Origin: Strigops habroptila | Lineage: Eukaryota > Chordata > Aves > Psittaciformes > Psittacidae | DNA length: 64,000 nucleotides | Assembly: GCF_004027225.2 (NCBI RefSeq) | Contig: NC_044302.2 | Location: forward strand, 35,603,449-35,667,448 | Direction of reading: 5' to 3' | Shown: piece after piece, positions 37,616 through 51,000 of the stretch | Numbering within the stretch: the stretch's first letter is position 1 | Layout of the letters: every line of letters begins with the position of its first letter | Made by a program: the position numbers and the translations under genes | The notes under the pieces: generated by a model | Database searches by the model: none | Told to the model about the DNA's origin: nothing | What the model saw: the letters and a program-made list of their open reading frames with translations, nothing else

Positions 37616-38371
37616 AGAATCATAGAATCATAGAATCGTAAGGGTTGGAAAGGACCTTAAGATCATCTAGTTCCAACCCCCCTGCCATGGGCAGGGACAC
37701 CTTGCCCTAAACCACGTGGCTCAAGGCTCTGTCCAACCTGGCCTTGAACACTGCCAGGGATGGAGCATCCACAACCTCCCTGGGCAACCCATTCCAGTGC
37801 TTCACCACCCTCACTGTAAAGAACTTCTTCCTTATATCTAATCTAAACTTCCTCTGTTTAAGTTTGAACCCATTACCCCTTGTCCTACCACTACAGTCCC
37901 TAAGGAAGAGTCCCTCCCCAGCATCCTTGTAGACCCCCTTCAGATACTGGAAGGCTGCTATGAGGTCACCACGCAGCCTTCTCTTCTCCAGGCTGAACAG
38001 CCCCAACTCTCTCAGCCTGTCTTCATATGGGAGGTGCTCCAGCCCTCTTATCATCCTCGTGGCCCTCCTCTGGACTCGCTCCAACAGCTCCATGTCCTTT
38101 TTATGTTGAGGACACCAGAACTGTACGCAGTACTCCAAGTGGGGTCTCACAAGAGCAGAGTAGAGGGGCAGGATCACCTCCTTCGACCTGCTGGTCACGC
38201 TTCTCTTGATGCAGCCCAGGATACGGTTGGCTTTCTGGGCTGCAAGCGCACACTGCCGGCTCATGTTAAGCTTCTCATCAACCAACACCCCCAAGTCCTT
38301 CTCTGCAGGGCTGCTCCGAATCTCTTCTCTGCCCAGCCTGTAGCAGTGCCTGGGGTTGCCCCGACCCAGGT
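37616..38371 (-). mobile_element. Youngest-looking CR1 LINE fragment, antisense
   Basis: A 756-bp 5'-truncated CR1, the longest and best preserved in the window. Read on the minus strand it runs from a 'cctgggtcggggcaaccccag' block, through an uninterrupted ORF2 C-terminus, to a three-unit ATTCTATG tail at 37616. The intact frame and low divergence suggest the latest CR1 arrival in this window. Confidence 0.97.
37707..38294 (-). pseudogene. CR1 ORF2 (reverse transcriptase) C-terminal remnant
   Basis: A 195-codon frame from [10 protein letters not shown] to the natural ORF2 stop. The frame is also open upstream to about 38370 ([13 protein letters not shown]... into DLGVLVDEK), so the ATG is internal and not a true start. 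Visible blocks are [32 protein letters not shown] and [19 protein letters not shown]. It covers the segment after the catalytic reverse-transcriptase core; the YxDD-type core and the endonuclease are lost by 5' truncation. It has no promoter and is not functional. Confidence 0.93.
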
Positions 38372-41300
38372 AAACAAATACTTGATGTCATTTGTATGGC
38401 ACTATGTGACATTAGATTTTCAGCTTATCTTTAGTATTGACCATTCGTTGAAAGTTTTGAATGTAAAGTAAGTCAAAGATGAGTAGTGAAGATCTTGAAA
38501 GAAACTGACCGGCTTTAAGCTCTGAGAATTGGATCAAAGTTAGGAGATCCAAAATTTTATCTAGCTAATTATCTAGTACCTTGAGAAGGTGCTTAGCTTC
38601 TCAAGTTATGTAGACGCCTTCTGTTATCACTAGAAAGAAGCAAATAGTAATTGATCGTGCCTGTTTTGCACACCTGTTTTACAAATAAGTGGGTCACCTT
38701 CTGAAAGTGCCTCCATTAACTATGCTTTGACATAGTTAAAGGATTAACTATGAGAATCTTTGATAAGTTTGAGGATGTTTTGACAGCAGGAATTAAACCA
38801 AGTACTTTTGCACAGCTAAAATTAAGAGATCCACATTTAAAGAAATTTTGCAGCATCCTTGCAAGAGCTGTGCTGTAAACTGTGTTCTGCTGGATGAGTT
38901 CTGTCTATCTTGCTAATGATAGTTATCTGAACGCAGTTTTATGCATCCAAGAATATCTATAAAGCAGGTCAGGCCAACTCTCCTAGCTTGTCATTGCAAA
39001 TAGAGTAATATTATACATAAAGGATAAAAGACCTAAATTAGCTGTTAGAGTTGAAAATTAATTATTGAACAGAGCATTCGTAATGTTCTGGTTGTAGATT
39101 GTGTGGACTATCTTGCCACCAGACAGATGTAGTTCTGTTTATAGAATGGTGGTGTATCATTTAAATCTGACTGGAAGAATCTTTTGCTGGACTTGTTTTT
39201 AATGAGCTGGTTTGTACTCTAATTATTTTTAATTAAATATAAGTTTTGATGGTTTTAATTGATTTTTTCTTAATAGATAAAAAAAAACCCAAAAAAACAG
39301 GTGCAGTAATGGAAGAAGTGGGAGAGTTGCTTCAGTAAAGCAGTTCCGTGTGGGTGAAGCTAAGCATTGCAGGTGATTACACTTCTGACAGAGTTTTTTA
39401 GGAACAGCTTCTGAAACCCAGATTAGGAAAATAAAAAATACTGATGCATTATATAGGTTGATTTTACAATAGAGAGTTATCTTACGGCAGATCTGTAGTT
39501 AAACATATCTACATCCAAACAGCACCCTGAAACATAATTGAAACTTGGAAATTTGGCTAGCTTCAGATTTGCAAAACTGTCTTTTCACAGATTGGAATTT
39601 AAGAATGTATGTGGAGTATGTCACAGCTTTGTTTATTACAAATAAGCTGATTTGATAAAGATCAAATAGTTTCTCAGTCTTCATGCTTATTTCTACAGAC
39701 AAAAAGTATTAGCTTGAAAGTATCTTTCCACATATCACTAACAGTAATTTCATTCTATCATTTCAAATATATTGGGGAAGGAACTTTCAGAAAATAGCTG
39801 ACTGTGAGGAATATAGGCACATATGGAATGTACACACACACAAACACACACTCTCTTATCTTTTTTGTTATTTTTCCATTAACTGTTGAAAAGATGAGGG
39901 TGTTTTCAGAGTCTTTTCAGAAAATATTCTAAATCCCTTTTGCAGAATGTATTCATTTTAGTCGTTATCAGGTACTAGAATCTACAGGTTATCTCATTAT
40001 CGTACATACAGGACCTTACAGAGATGACACCTTATAATTGCTCTGTACGATCTCTGAAGACATGAAAGTACACAACAATCATTGGCAAGGAGCAGGACAA
40101 GTCATTGTCTTAACTTGCAGTAAGTCGTTGTCTTAGCTTTATTTAGATGAGCTATTGCGAAAGTGCAGGATAGATTTAATGAGGTGGTCCAGTAATGCAG
40201 TTGGCACATCTCTGTTGAGTCGTCTATACCAATGGGCCTCTCAACTGGTCATCTGCTTTTCTTTCTCTCCACTGCCTGCACACCCCTCAGCTGTTGTCTC
40301 CTTGGTCAATTCCCTAATACTTGCATTCCTCCCCAGGCTTCTGCATGCCTTTATTACTGCCTTTCTCTGTCTTTTCCCTTCAGCAAGAGGCTCAGGAGCC
40401 CTGGGCAATTGAGGAATCAGGGGCCAAAGCAGAAGGTATTTCTGCCCCTTTTCAGTTCTGCTTTCTGTGACCCTGCAGCAGTGCTACCAGTACTCATAAC
40501 CCAAAGAGAGCCGATGGGTTTGTTTTCTGCTTTGAACATCACACAAGACGGTGGTGTGCTTTGTCTCTTGGGGATTATTGGGCTTGGTGTCTGTTTCAGG
40601 GAGCTGAAATGAATAATGAAAATAAACCATGAGAAATGGTATATATACCACTGCACATCTAGACAGGTTTGGGGTTTTTTTTAATAATTCTAGAAAGCAC
40701 CTGTAGGTCCCAATAATGTTAGTTTTTATTTAGGCTACAGTGGCGGCATAGGGGCGTGGATAAATCGCTTGCAATCTATTTTGAGTAACTAAAATTCCAG
40801 TAATATCAAGGATGAAAGGATCCTCTGCTTTGTCTAACAAGCTTCACAAAGTATCTTTTAATGAGATAGTCAGTGGACAGTTTCTGTGCTCCTGTGATAT
40901 TTTGCATAGGTTGGCAGGGAGAGATGCTATTATTGCCCCTATCAGCATCATTCTGTGTGTCTAGTGGCTGCAGATGCCTGAGTGCTTCATATACATGTAT
41001 GCATGCATTATGATACATGTATCAACATTTTGTATATATAACATTTACAACAAATAATTACATTGATCAGGCAATGCTGCAGCTTCTTCCAGGCTCTTGA
41101 GTAAATCAGGGGGCTTAAAGGCAGTGAAAGACCTAGTTTAGTTATTCTCATACTGACAAAAAAGCAGCAGTTTGGGATAGGATGGTGCATGCCAAAACTC
41201 ATGCTGAAGCTGAACTTTGGAAGGTGGCTCGGTGAGAATCCAAGCTGTAAAACCTGTTTCTTTCAGAACTGAAAGGGCTTGTTTCCCCAAAAGCTAGTAA

Positions 41301-44300
41301 AAGCTTTATCAGCAAATGTCCTGTCCCTTCCAGACCTTTTTTTTTTTTTTTATTTAAACTATTGGCTAGCACTCCTAAAGTGTTAGGACATTCTTGTCAT
41401 CCAACACCAAGACATCTTCATGGCCCTCCAGCCATGCTCCAGACTCAAAAAATAAACATTTTGCAAGGCTTTATTTTTTTTCTCAACCAATTAGCAAATA
41501 AACTGTACTATGTCAAATACAAGTTATTTATGTCTCATTATAACAACCCAGAAAGTTTCCAGTCTGTTTCCTGCCTGTTTCTTGAAGTTCCATTACCTAA
41601 GACTTTTATGAGATCAACTGTGACTTTGTATTCCCAGTGTGTTTTATGTGACCCAATCTGCATAAAATAAGTTTTCTGAATGTTGTGCATTTGTCAGGAA
41701 GTGGAAGAAATCAATTTCTTTAAGCTATTGATTTTATTCCTTCATCTGGTATGCTACAAAAATACTTGTGTGGTAAAGAAGAATTAAAGAAGTTCTTGAT
41801 TTATTTTTGTGCTTACTGCATTATTTTGAATAATTCCTTTTGAGTGAAACTCCAACATATGGGCATGTTCTGTGAGGTATCATGTTGTATGGCATGATAC
41901 ATCAGGGATATTCCATGCTATTGTACTCCTATGGGTGAAAGAAGTATTTCATGTTGTGCTTAGGTGTACTTAGGAGGTAATTCCTCCTGAAGTACTTCGG
42001 GCCCATAAGATTGTTTTTTTCCTTTCTTAGCATAGCTTGCAATGTGATATTTGAGACTGTTCGTGCAGTGTACTGAAATTTAGTTATGAAATGCATAGTC
42101 CATTTCTGTATCTTTGTTTTTATGCTATTATCTGTATTTCCTCCTAGCATTTGTACTCCACTGTTGCAAGGAGAATATTTCCAGACATTTCCATATAGTA
42201 CTGCTTTGTATGACTGCTGTCCCTGAGGTGGCGTTTGCATGTATTCAGATTTTATGACATTGTCCCTTAGCTCTTGAGCACTCATTTTCTGTGAGTTGCT
42301 CATGTCTGTTTATAGATACTTATGACCAAAAGCCAAAGTGATAAAAACTCTATCTTCAGACATGTATACAGGTCTGTTTGGAGGCAGGGTTTTTACAGAA
42401 GAAAAAGCATTTGGATTTCATCAAATGGAAATTGTAAGTCATTGTGTTGGAGCTATGCTATCTTAACATCATTTGGGGACTGTATTTTTTGCTGTCCGGT
42501 TTACTCTAGTGGATCATATTCTCCTGTGCTGCTACACCTGTGGCTTACCAGGTTGCTTATACGAAAGCTTAAAGTGTGCCACAACTATCTGCCTTCAGTT
42601 CTTCAGCTGAGCCTTACTTCAGACAGCGACAAAATACTTTCTTTTTACTTTTTATTTAAGTAAGTCTTTAATTTCCTTTTCTGAATGAATTTCTGACACC
42701 ATTAATAAACAATGTGCAGCAGTTTTCTTTGGTACCCTTACCAAGTCCTCACACAGAAAGAAGGAAGAGCATGTTTCTCTATGCCTGAAAGACAAAGCCG
42801 CATGCAGCCTGGCCTGGGCATATTTTGAACTGGTGCTTGTAGCAGTGTTTTCTGTCAGTTCTCCTAAATGCTCTTTTGCCTTACATTTGCCTGCCTGAGA
42901 TCTAACTAACTGGTTCGAAATCTGACTTCACAACAGCAAATCCAATATTCAGCTTGTTATCTATTATAGCTTGTACCATATGACTGCATAATTGTTTTCT
43001 AGTCATTTTTCAAAACAACATCATATTCAGCAGTGAACAAACGTAGGTTACAGACAACCTGCTCTGTTTTGGGTTTGTTGGTTTGCTTTTTTGGTGAGGT
43101 TTTTTTAATTTTTTTTTTTTTTTTAAATTTTCTTACCTTTTTATTTATCTGTTTGAACTCCTATTCATTGAAGCCACATGCTTAACCTCTTTGGTATACT
43201 GTTAATATCTGAAACATAGTAGTTTTAAGTCGTATAGTAGTCAGTTCACTACAAGTTTGTTTAGTCATTCTACTTTCATGAATATAGCAACAAATTTTAC
43301 TGTCTGTAATTCAGAGAAAGTTAGCCTTTGAGCTTTTTCTGTTCTCAAGAAAAAAACATAAAAAATCCTATTTTGGTAAGAAATCTATACAAGAGAAAAA
43401 AATTCTTAATGCAGAAACCAGAAAAGGAGAGCTGTGTTACCTTCAGTTTTTAAAGAAAGAGACACTTGTGATTCTGGAGGAACACTGAAATACATGTATA
43501 GGTGATCTGAAAGTGGTGCCACAGCAGTGCAAGTGCTATGATATCTAAAAAGTTTGCTTACGCATTCTGAAGTTGCTAATGCAGTGGTTGCTAGTACTGA
43601 AAATAAAATATCATTAGCATCTGAATATTAAGGAAAAAGGTTTTCCAACTTACATCACTGCTTTGCAACAACTATGTTTGTTTTGAGTTTGGTTTTTTTT
43701 TACAGAAAATGTTACAGAAAGATATTACAGAGAGCATGTTCTCTTGTCCAGTGTAGATTTATTGGTTGGCCTGTTTCAGGCATTCAGGTTCCACCAGAAA
43801 TGAATCCAACATAAGTTTCTGCTTTTACTTTTAAGAGCTGCTTCTCTGTCTTGTACATAATGGCAGGTGACTGCAATATCTGTGCAAATCCCAAAATAAC
43901 CTTTCTTCTGCAAGGCACCACTGAATTCTTTAATTATATCAACTCTACCTTCAGAAATAACTGGCTATAGGTGATATAAAATAAACCCTAAGTGGTTCAT
44001 AAGAGTAGGCTTAGTTTTTAGTTGTATTGTGGAGATGTGAATAACTGTCTGTCTAAACCTGTTTTCAACCAGTGACCTCACAGACTAACCTTACTATTCA
44101 GTTTCAGTTGCAATTTCATAAACTAGTATGGTGTATTGTGAAGTAACTTCACTCAACCTGTGTGTGTTTGTCCTTTTAATCAAGAAATTAACTTCTATAG
44201 TTAGGAATGCAGGTAAGTAAATAATGGCAGTTGTGTCAAGCTGCAAAAGTTGCTTTCTCCTCTTCCACATTGCCTGGTCTGTAGTGGCTGTTGTTATGAC

Positions 44301-44434
44301 GCAGCTGTCAAGCATTCATGGAATAAATTCACTGTAAAGCTAGCATCTATTGTGGAGTCTCCTGCTGGCCCTTATACAAGTAGAGGCTATTAGTTCAAGA
44401 CCAGTGTCACCTGAAATGAGAGAAAGGTATGATC
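38372..44434. other. Intronic, no gene seen
   Basis: Six kilobases with simple features only: a short CA repeat near 39831-39852, T-rich runs (41337-41351 and a G/T tract at 43065-43128), a palindrome cluster at 40991-41022 and an 8-bp hairpin at 41877-41900. Two open frames of 124 (41929-42303, minus) and 113 codons (42322-42663, plus) show no domain. Confidence 0.55.
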
Positions 44435-44709
44435 CTAGAATCATGGAATGGTTTGGGTTGGAAGGGACCTTACAGCTCATCTAGTTCCAACCCCCTGCCA
44501 TGGAGAGAGGTACCTTCCACTAGACCAGGTTGCTCAAAGCCTCATCGAACCTGGCCTTGAGCACTCTCAGACATGGGGCATTCACAACTTGCTTGGGCAG
44601 CATGTTCCAGTGCCTCACCACTCTTGCAGTAAAGAACTTCGTCCTTATATCCAATCTAAATCTACCTTCTTTCAGTTTAACACTGTTAACCCTCATGCTA
44701 TCACTGCTT
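44435..44709 (-). mobile_element. CR1 LINE 3' fragment, antisense
   Basis: Reversed tail 'tagaatcatggaatgg', 'tttgggttggaagggacctt', 'cagctcatctagttccaacc', then the reversed ORF2 C-terminus to 'cactgttaaccctcatgct'. It is about 275 bp, of the same broad subfamily as the copy at 37.6 kb but more diverged. Confidence 0.95.
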
Positions 44710-47121
44710 GCTCAGTATATACAGTGACAAACATTTAAGAATGTTGATACATTAGAATTTTCACATGGTTTTATAAAAGTATGGCATCAAGATGAGATGT
44801 GCATTTTAAACATATCACTAAACTAGATAGTGATGTGAAGGAGCTCATTCATTGAAATGATAAATAGAACCTGAGAGTAGTCACTGGTAGCTGTCCATTT
44901 TTGTCAACATGAAGAGCAGACAGTTGCACGATCAAGATTACTTTAGGAGATTAATCATGAGCACATATTCTTGAATATATAAATATTTCTATTAAACAAG
45001 TTTTTGAAATAAAACTGTCACTCGAAGCTACAAAATTCTCTGCAATTATAACAGTCCACCCAATGAGGATCTGATTTTAACTGTGAGAAGGAGATGTATA
45101 TACACCCTTAATATTAAAGCACAGAAAAGAGCAAATACTTGAAAAGGTACAGACAGCAGGTAGGTGAGTTAGTAAATGTCAAATGTCTGCTCTGAGAATA
45201 AAAGTCTTGTTTGGACTGTTACACTGAACATATTTTTTAGTAAAATTTTAAGCGTCCTCAGCTTGCACTTTCTTCATAATACCTCAAAATGCTGACTGAG
45301 GTCCTAAAAATGTGTGGAGCAGAGAAACACCCAGATGGCAAAGGATTAATTAGGAATATGCTTAGGGCATAAGGCCATTAATTTTCATGCTGTCAAAGAT
45401 GTCTAAATTTGCTTTCAAAGAAATTTTGAACTTAACCTGAAAAGGGATGGATCACAGGAAAGATATAGGACTTTTTGAGGCTCTGCATGTTCCAGTGATA
45501 CCAATAAAACATTGTAGCAGATTCATCTTTTTCTGATTAGTTGTCTGGCTCTCATAGAACTCTTCCTATAAATTAAGCTTTGAAGCAGACTCAAAAATCT
45601 TTTCCTTCAAAATGGATCTTTTTTTCTGCCTTCCTTTAAACCCCATTTTATTTATTAGTTTATGTAAGTGTACTTATCTGCTCTAAATTTGCAACAAAAG
45701 GAAAAGCTTTCAGATTGATCATAGTTGTGAAAATTACTGGTTTGCTGTTAATCAGTAGTATTTACTTGTGGAAATTATGGAGATTTGAAGGACTTAAATG
45801 GCAATATAAGCTTATTTTTAAGAGTGAAAGGCTTTGCGGCTAGGATAATTGTATAAAAATAGAAACCTGTAAGAGAGAACAAAAAGAGGTGGTTCTGTTC
45901 TGAAAAGCAATATTGTGAGTAGCATTGTAGAGTTTGGACAGACAGATAAAAATACTTTTTGTAGAATTCCAGATTAAATCTTCTGATATTTAGAAAAGAT
46001 TTTTTTTTTTCCCCTATTCCTTCTAATAGTGCTTGACCACTAATAATGATTCTTCAGCCTGAACTGAAGTGTCAACTTGTGATGGCACTTGAGAATGGAT
46101 GTGGTGTTATGCTTATGATTAAAATTAAGCATGGGTTTAAAAGCTGTAATAGGTCAGGGTCACATAACACTGCAGCCGAGGATGTTCAGTTAAAAGAGTA
46201 TGAGCTCACTTGCCCTTCTGTTTGCTTTTTGCATTGCAGACGAAACATCTAAAAATCTGCCATGCTATCTTTGAGTCCATAAAACAAGCTCGATTTCGAA
46301 GTCAACACCTGGCTATGTTGAGTAACATGATTCTTTGCAAGATAACTGGCCACAGTTGTCCTCTGTAAGGTTTAGTCTGTAAGGTGCTGCAATGATTACT
46401 AAAATGTAGTGAATTAAGTCTGTTTCATAACAATATAATACAGCATAGGTACTTGCATTTTCCTGAGGGCAGATGCAGCTCACACAATTTGTGGACAACT
46501 CCTGCAGATTACAGTGCCGCTGGAGCAGTTGCTAATGCAGTCACCTGATCAGACAGCAAAGTTGGTAGATTCCAGGCCTTTGTGTGGGAAAAGGTACTTT
46601 CATGTAACCTAAGGCACATTTTATTTCAGAAGTGAGTTATTTTTAATTTCTAAACAGCTTTGCATGGATATCTTTTAAATACGTGTAATCTGGAGATTTT
46701 CACTACAACTTGTGATTTTGCTGACTTGAAATTTAACTGTTTGCTTCTATGCATTTTTTTTTTTTTTCCCCTAGGAAGAAAGATAATTTCAATGATTTAT
46801 GAACTCAAATCCAAGATCTTTAAATAGACAGGAAAATTAAAAAGTCAGAGTAACTGCAGATGTGTCTTCTGTCAGCAGCTGACAGAACAGCAGTTATTTT
46901 AGAAAGCTGCATGGAGGAGGGGTGGAGACTGAGTAGCAGTAAACGTCCAGAAAATGTGTGATCTGAAACACAGAAGCATTTATATATCTGTCATTCAGAA
47001 ACTTTATAACTCTACCAAACTTGGATATGGGATCAAAACCAATTGGTGAGGTTGCCTATGTTATTCTTTTAATAAAAGGAGAGTCAGTAAGGTGTGTTGA
47101 TAAATCTTTCCTAAAATCAGT
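44710..47121. other. Intronic, no gene seen
   Basis: AT-rich intron with poly-T tracts near 46001-46010 and 46756-46769. No exon or repeat is recognised. Confidence 0.55.
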
Positions 47122-47181
47122 GGTTTTAGAAAGTATTTTTAGAAGTAAGTGTTTTTAGAATTTAGTGTTTTTAGAAGTAAG
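47122..47181 (+). repeat. 16-17 bp minisatellite, about four units
   Basis: Diverged tandem units of the form GTTTTTAGAAGTAAGT: four TTTTAGAA cores in 60 bp, some carrying an embedded GTAAG. A small local duplication. Confidence 0.8.
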
Positions 47182-47814
47182 GCTCCCTTCCATAAAGAGC
47201 GATGTCAGCAAATTTTATTTGAACCAAAGGGTGAGATTAGTCTTGGTTATTTCTGCAGCACTGCGCATTTATGTAACAGCGTATATACATTTATGTAGCA
47301 GATCTAGAACAGATGTGTTCTGGACTTTGCAGATGCTTTTCCCGAGGGCATTATTTTGAGCATAATGAAATTTGAGCATAAACCGGAGAAACAGAGATAG
47401 TGAATAATTACAGCTCTGTAAAACCCAGGTCAGTTGTTGCTTGTCTGCAGCATCGTTTTATAACCCAGTTATTAATTCATTATCAGAATAAACCAGAATT
47501 GTTATTAAAATACACATTCATCACACAATCTTCACAAACCTCATTTGCATCAATAAGAATTCCCCACCCAAAGTCAGAATAACATCATCACAACACTGAC
47601 AAAGGTGGACATTTTACAGGCACTCCACCCTCATCCTTTCACCACAATTGCAACAAAAGCTGTAAAAATTATCACCAGTTTCTCGTTGCAAAACGACCCT
47701 GGAAAATTTTTTTCCTGCTATGTAGTGTAGTGCATCAGGGCACCCATATGTTATTACCAACGTGTCTGATCTGCCAGCGAAGAGAAGTGCGGGCAGGGAT
47801 GAATGATTCCCGCC

Positions 47815-47822
47815 TGACATCA
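47815..47822. promoter_or_regulatory. CRE-like site TGACATCA
   Basis: One mismatch from the full palindromic cAMP-response element, lying 19 bp (centre to centre) from the perfect site at 47834. Confidence 0.5.
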
Positions 47823-47833
47823 CGGGGACACCG

Positions 47834-47841
47834 TGACGTCA
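47834..47841. promoter_or_regulatory. Perfect cAMP-response element TGACGTCA
   Basis: The full 8-bp palindrome bound by CREB/CREM/ATF1, inside the intronic CpG patch. It contains a CpG, so its survival in otherwise CpG-poor DNA argues against methylation there. Confidence 0.7.
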
Positions 47842-48096
47842 GGCAGCCCCCCCGCCGGGGTGCGCCGGCGGAGTGGTGGCGCTGACCATGGTGCTGACCG
47901 CGGGGAGCGGCGTCAGGCCCGTGCCGGCACAGCAGGACCTACGGGAGCGGGTCCAGGCGGACGAGGGACGCTTCTGCTGGAGCAGAACAGTCACAGCTGT
48001 CGCTAGACGAAAAAAGAGGAAAGGGACAGGTGTTTCCAATGGAGAAACTAAGAGAACAAATTTTGTCACATGATTCCATTAGTTTGTTTTGCTTTG

Positions 48097-51000
48097 TAAG
48101 TAAGTGCTGGGCAAAGAACTCAGAAAACTGTGAAAACTTTGTTAAACTTTTTGAGTAAATAACGTTATTTCAATGTAAATACGGTTTTGATCAAGCTTAT
48201 TACATAATTGCTGTAACAATAATTTCAGCTACTACTTATAGAACAAGTTGGTGGGAGTTGGAGGTTGTAAATAGTAGGAGAAAAGGAGAAAGGACAGAGA
48301 ATTACACCTAGTCAGCTTCTGAGACAGTCTAGCCTTGTGCTTGCTTTCAAGAGAGATAATGATTTTGCTACAGCGTGCTCAAGTTAAATAGTAAAATGGC
48401 ATACCTCAGCACTTTTTTCCATGTCACCCTAGAAACATTTGAAATCTTATATGCTGACCTGCTTTGTTTGTAAATCACAGGCAATTTTCTTTTCCCCTTT
48501 GCAACATTGGTGAGTGGCAAATATGTATGATAAACAATTGTTTTTTCCATTCAATAGAACAGAAATCCTTTCTACCAGTAGTGTGAGTTAGATAATCTGT
48601 TCATCAAATGCAGAGAAGTGGCTGTATGATTTTTTCTGGCTTGGGTACAGTGAAATAAAGTTTAAATTTGCAAAATCTTGTTTAGTCTAAAGTTTGGTTC
48701 TAAATTTAGAAAAAAAAAAGTTAGGCTCAAAGCTCAGTGGTTGGAGCTTTTGTTGTGGTGAACCAGGGGAGTTTGGATGAGCTTTCAGAGAATCAGCAAT
48801 ATTTGCAAAGCTATGAGGTTCCCTTAGAGGAGTAGGTGGGGAGGTGATCACTGAGCTAGAAATTGCTTATTTGGTTTTTGCTTTTTGGAAAAAGACACAT
48901 AATGCCCCCAAAAGGCACAGAGAATTTCTGTGTTGTTTTATTTCTCTGCCTATAGCAGTAATGAAGCTGGAGAGAGAAGGTAGCTGGGAAACACCTAATC
49001 ATTCTAGAAGCTATGTGGCTATTGGCATAAGGGAGAAAGTATGAAGAGTCGGAGTCTGAATAGGAAGAAACATTTGGAAGTGCAGAGAGGAAAATGCTAT
49101 TTTGAGGGATTTCTGTGGAACAAAGATGAGGTTTTTGGAACATAGGAACACAAGAATATTGGGAAATTACGCATCCTAGTAATTAATTAATTTAACAATT
49201 TTATCTGTTTTCATATATCCTGCTGCATCAAAAGAATAGAACAGATGAGTGTTGTTTATAGATCTCACTGTTTAGATGGCTGGTGGGAGGGTTCTGAGGG
49301 AGGAAGATAACAAAACCTAACCTCTGAAGCTCCAGACCCCTTCTCCTTTGGATTCAATAGCTGCGTTATTAGCAGGAAAGTAAAATAATAATCTTGGTTG
49401 GGAATAATTATCATATAGAATTTTTAGGCTTTATTTAGGACTACTGTCTTGTTTGAAGCAGTCCTGGAGAAAAAGGCAAAAACCCCCAAATCAAGATTAT
49501 TGCTTTGTGGAAGAACAGTTGCACCCTGTTCTATAGATAAATATTAATCCATTAACTTAAGTGAGGTCACATTTTCACCCAGAAAGTGCAACCAAAAGGT
49601 GATGAAAGGAGTCTGTTGTTTTATGAAGAGGATTAGAATAGCTAACACCTGTCTAGTTCCATTCGGTCCACCACAGGACCCTCCAAATCCACTCTCCATT
49701 TCTATACAGCAGTTCAGTAAGAATGGTCTTTTATCTTTTACTTTTTTCTAAAGTTTATTTTTAATAATCTCTTCTACCAATGCAAACTTAGTTATTATTT
49801 CAGTGCTGAAAATTCAAAGATCTGACTCCTTACTCTCTGCATCACCTCCTGCCTCGATAGCTGACATTTCCTTGTTATGTCAGACTGTCGGTCTTTTTTC
49901 CAGTTTTTATCCATTACTCCTTTCCTGATCACGTCACATTCTCCCCATCCCTTAGGCCTATATACTGCATGACTTTTTACCTCTTTTCTACCCACTTATT
50001 AAGCTATCACTTTTATCTTAGTTTCTTTAGTGTTGTTTTTTTGAACTTGACAATGCATTTCTAATTTCTACATAGAATGCTATTGTAATGGTTTAGAAAA
50101 AGACCAACAAAGGTGATCATGTCACTTTTTGTCTGCTTTTACTGGTTTATTTTTACTTTTAAGAACCTTTGCTGCTCAATCTTATCTAGCAGGATGTCAG
50201 CTTAAGCTTCTGATTGCCATGTGATGCCAGACTTCTTTGCCTGCTTGTTTGGCATCTAATCAGATGCCCTAGGGTTTTCTATTTAAAATTAAATTATTAA
50301 AAAAAAAAAAAAAATCTGACCTCTCTTTCAGTTCTTTCTTGTACGGTCAAATTGCAAATTGCTATTGCTCTGAGACTTGCCTCCAGTCACTTTATCACTC
50401 CTCATGAGCTCTTCATTGTTTTATGGTCTTGTTCACCTTGTATCTCATGGTGTTTTGCACTGAAGAGGTGATCAGTTCTTCTGCAGTCAGTATGAAAGCA
50501 CAGGCATTCAAAGCTGATAAAGAATAGAAATGGTAGAAAAAGTGTTTGCTATTGTACATGCCTCTGATTTTGGGTGATCTGGTGTAGGTGGTATGCAAGC
50601 AACTTCATGTTGATCATTTCATGCTGATCCCACCTGTGGTGAGGTTCAGCAGCTTCACTGTTCATCACATCATTACAGCATACCAAATAAGCAAAGCTTT
50701 GCATGTTTTCACATGTACAATACTGAACATGTTAGATGGTATGCCAAAGTTCAACAAGAACATTATGCTTTTACACCTCTACACAGGAACATGCTCTTTT
50801 CAAGCAGTACATCCAAGTAGTACTGTTGGAGTCAGTGCATACTAATGCCAAGGTATGTGCTGAGGTTGCAGCAGTCACTCTTACTAATGCATGGGTCTCC
50901 ACGACTAAGGCTTGTGGTTAAACTCTGCCTAGATTCTGCTTGAAATCACTAGTCCTCATTACAGTGTCTTCTGCAGTGGCATTATCTGGGTGAATTCACC

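Larger units (their letters stand above)
47761..47970. promoter_or_regulatory. Isolated CpG-rich patch, candidate internal promoter
   Basis: About two dozen CpG dinucleotides fall in ~200 bp, in the middle of tens of kilobases of CpG-poor intron. The patch holds a perfect cAMP-response element and a near-perfect one. A 66-codon plus-strand open frame (47873-48073) and a GTAAGTAAGT donor-like site (GT at 48096) follow. Such patches usually mark promoters or enhancers kept unmethylated in the germ line. It could drive an alternative CAMK4 transcript, a noncoding RNA in either direction, or be an enhancer. No transcript can be shown from sequence. Confidence 0.5.

Noticed and set aside
41929..42663. 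Adjacent 124-codon (minus) and 113-codon (plus) open frames, divergent
   Set aside because: They suggested a bidirectional pair, but there is no CpG patch between them, no known domain, and the lengths are expected by chance.
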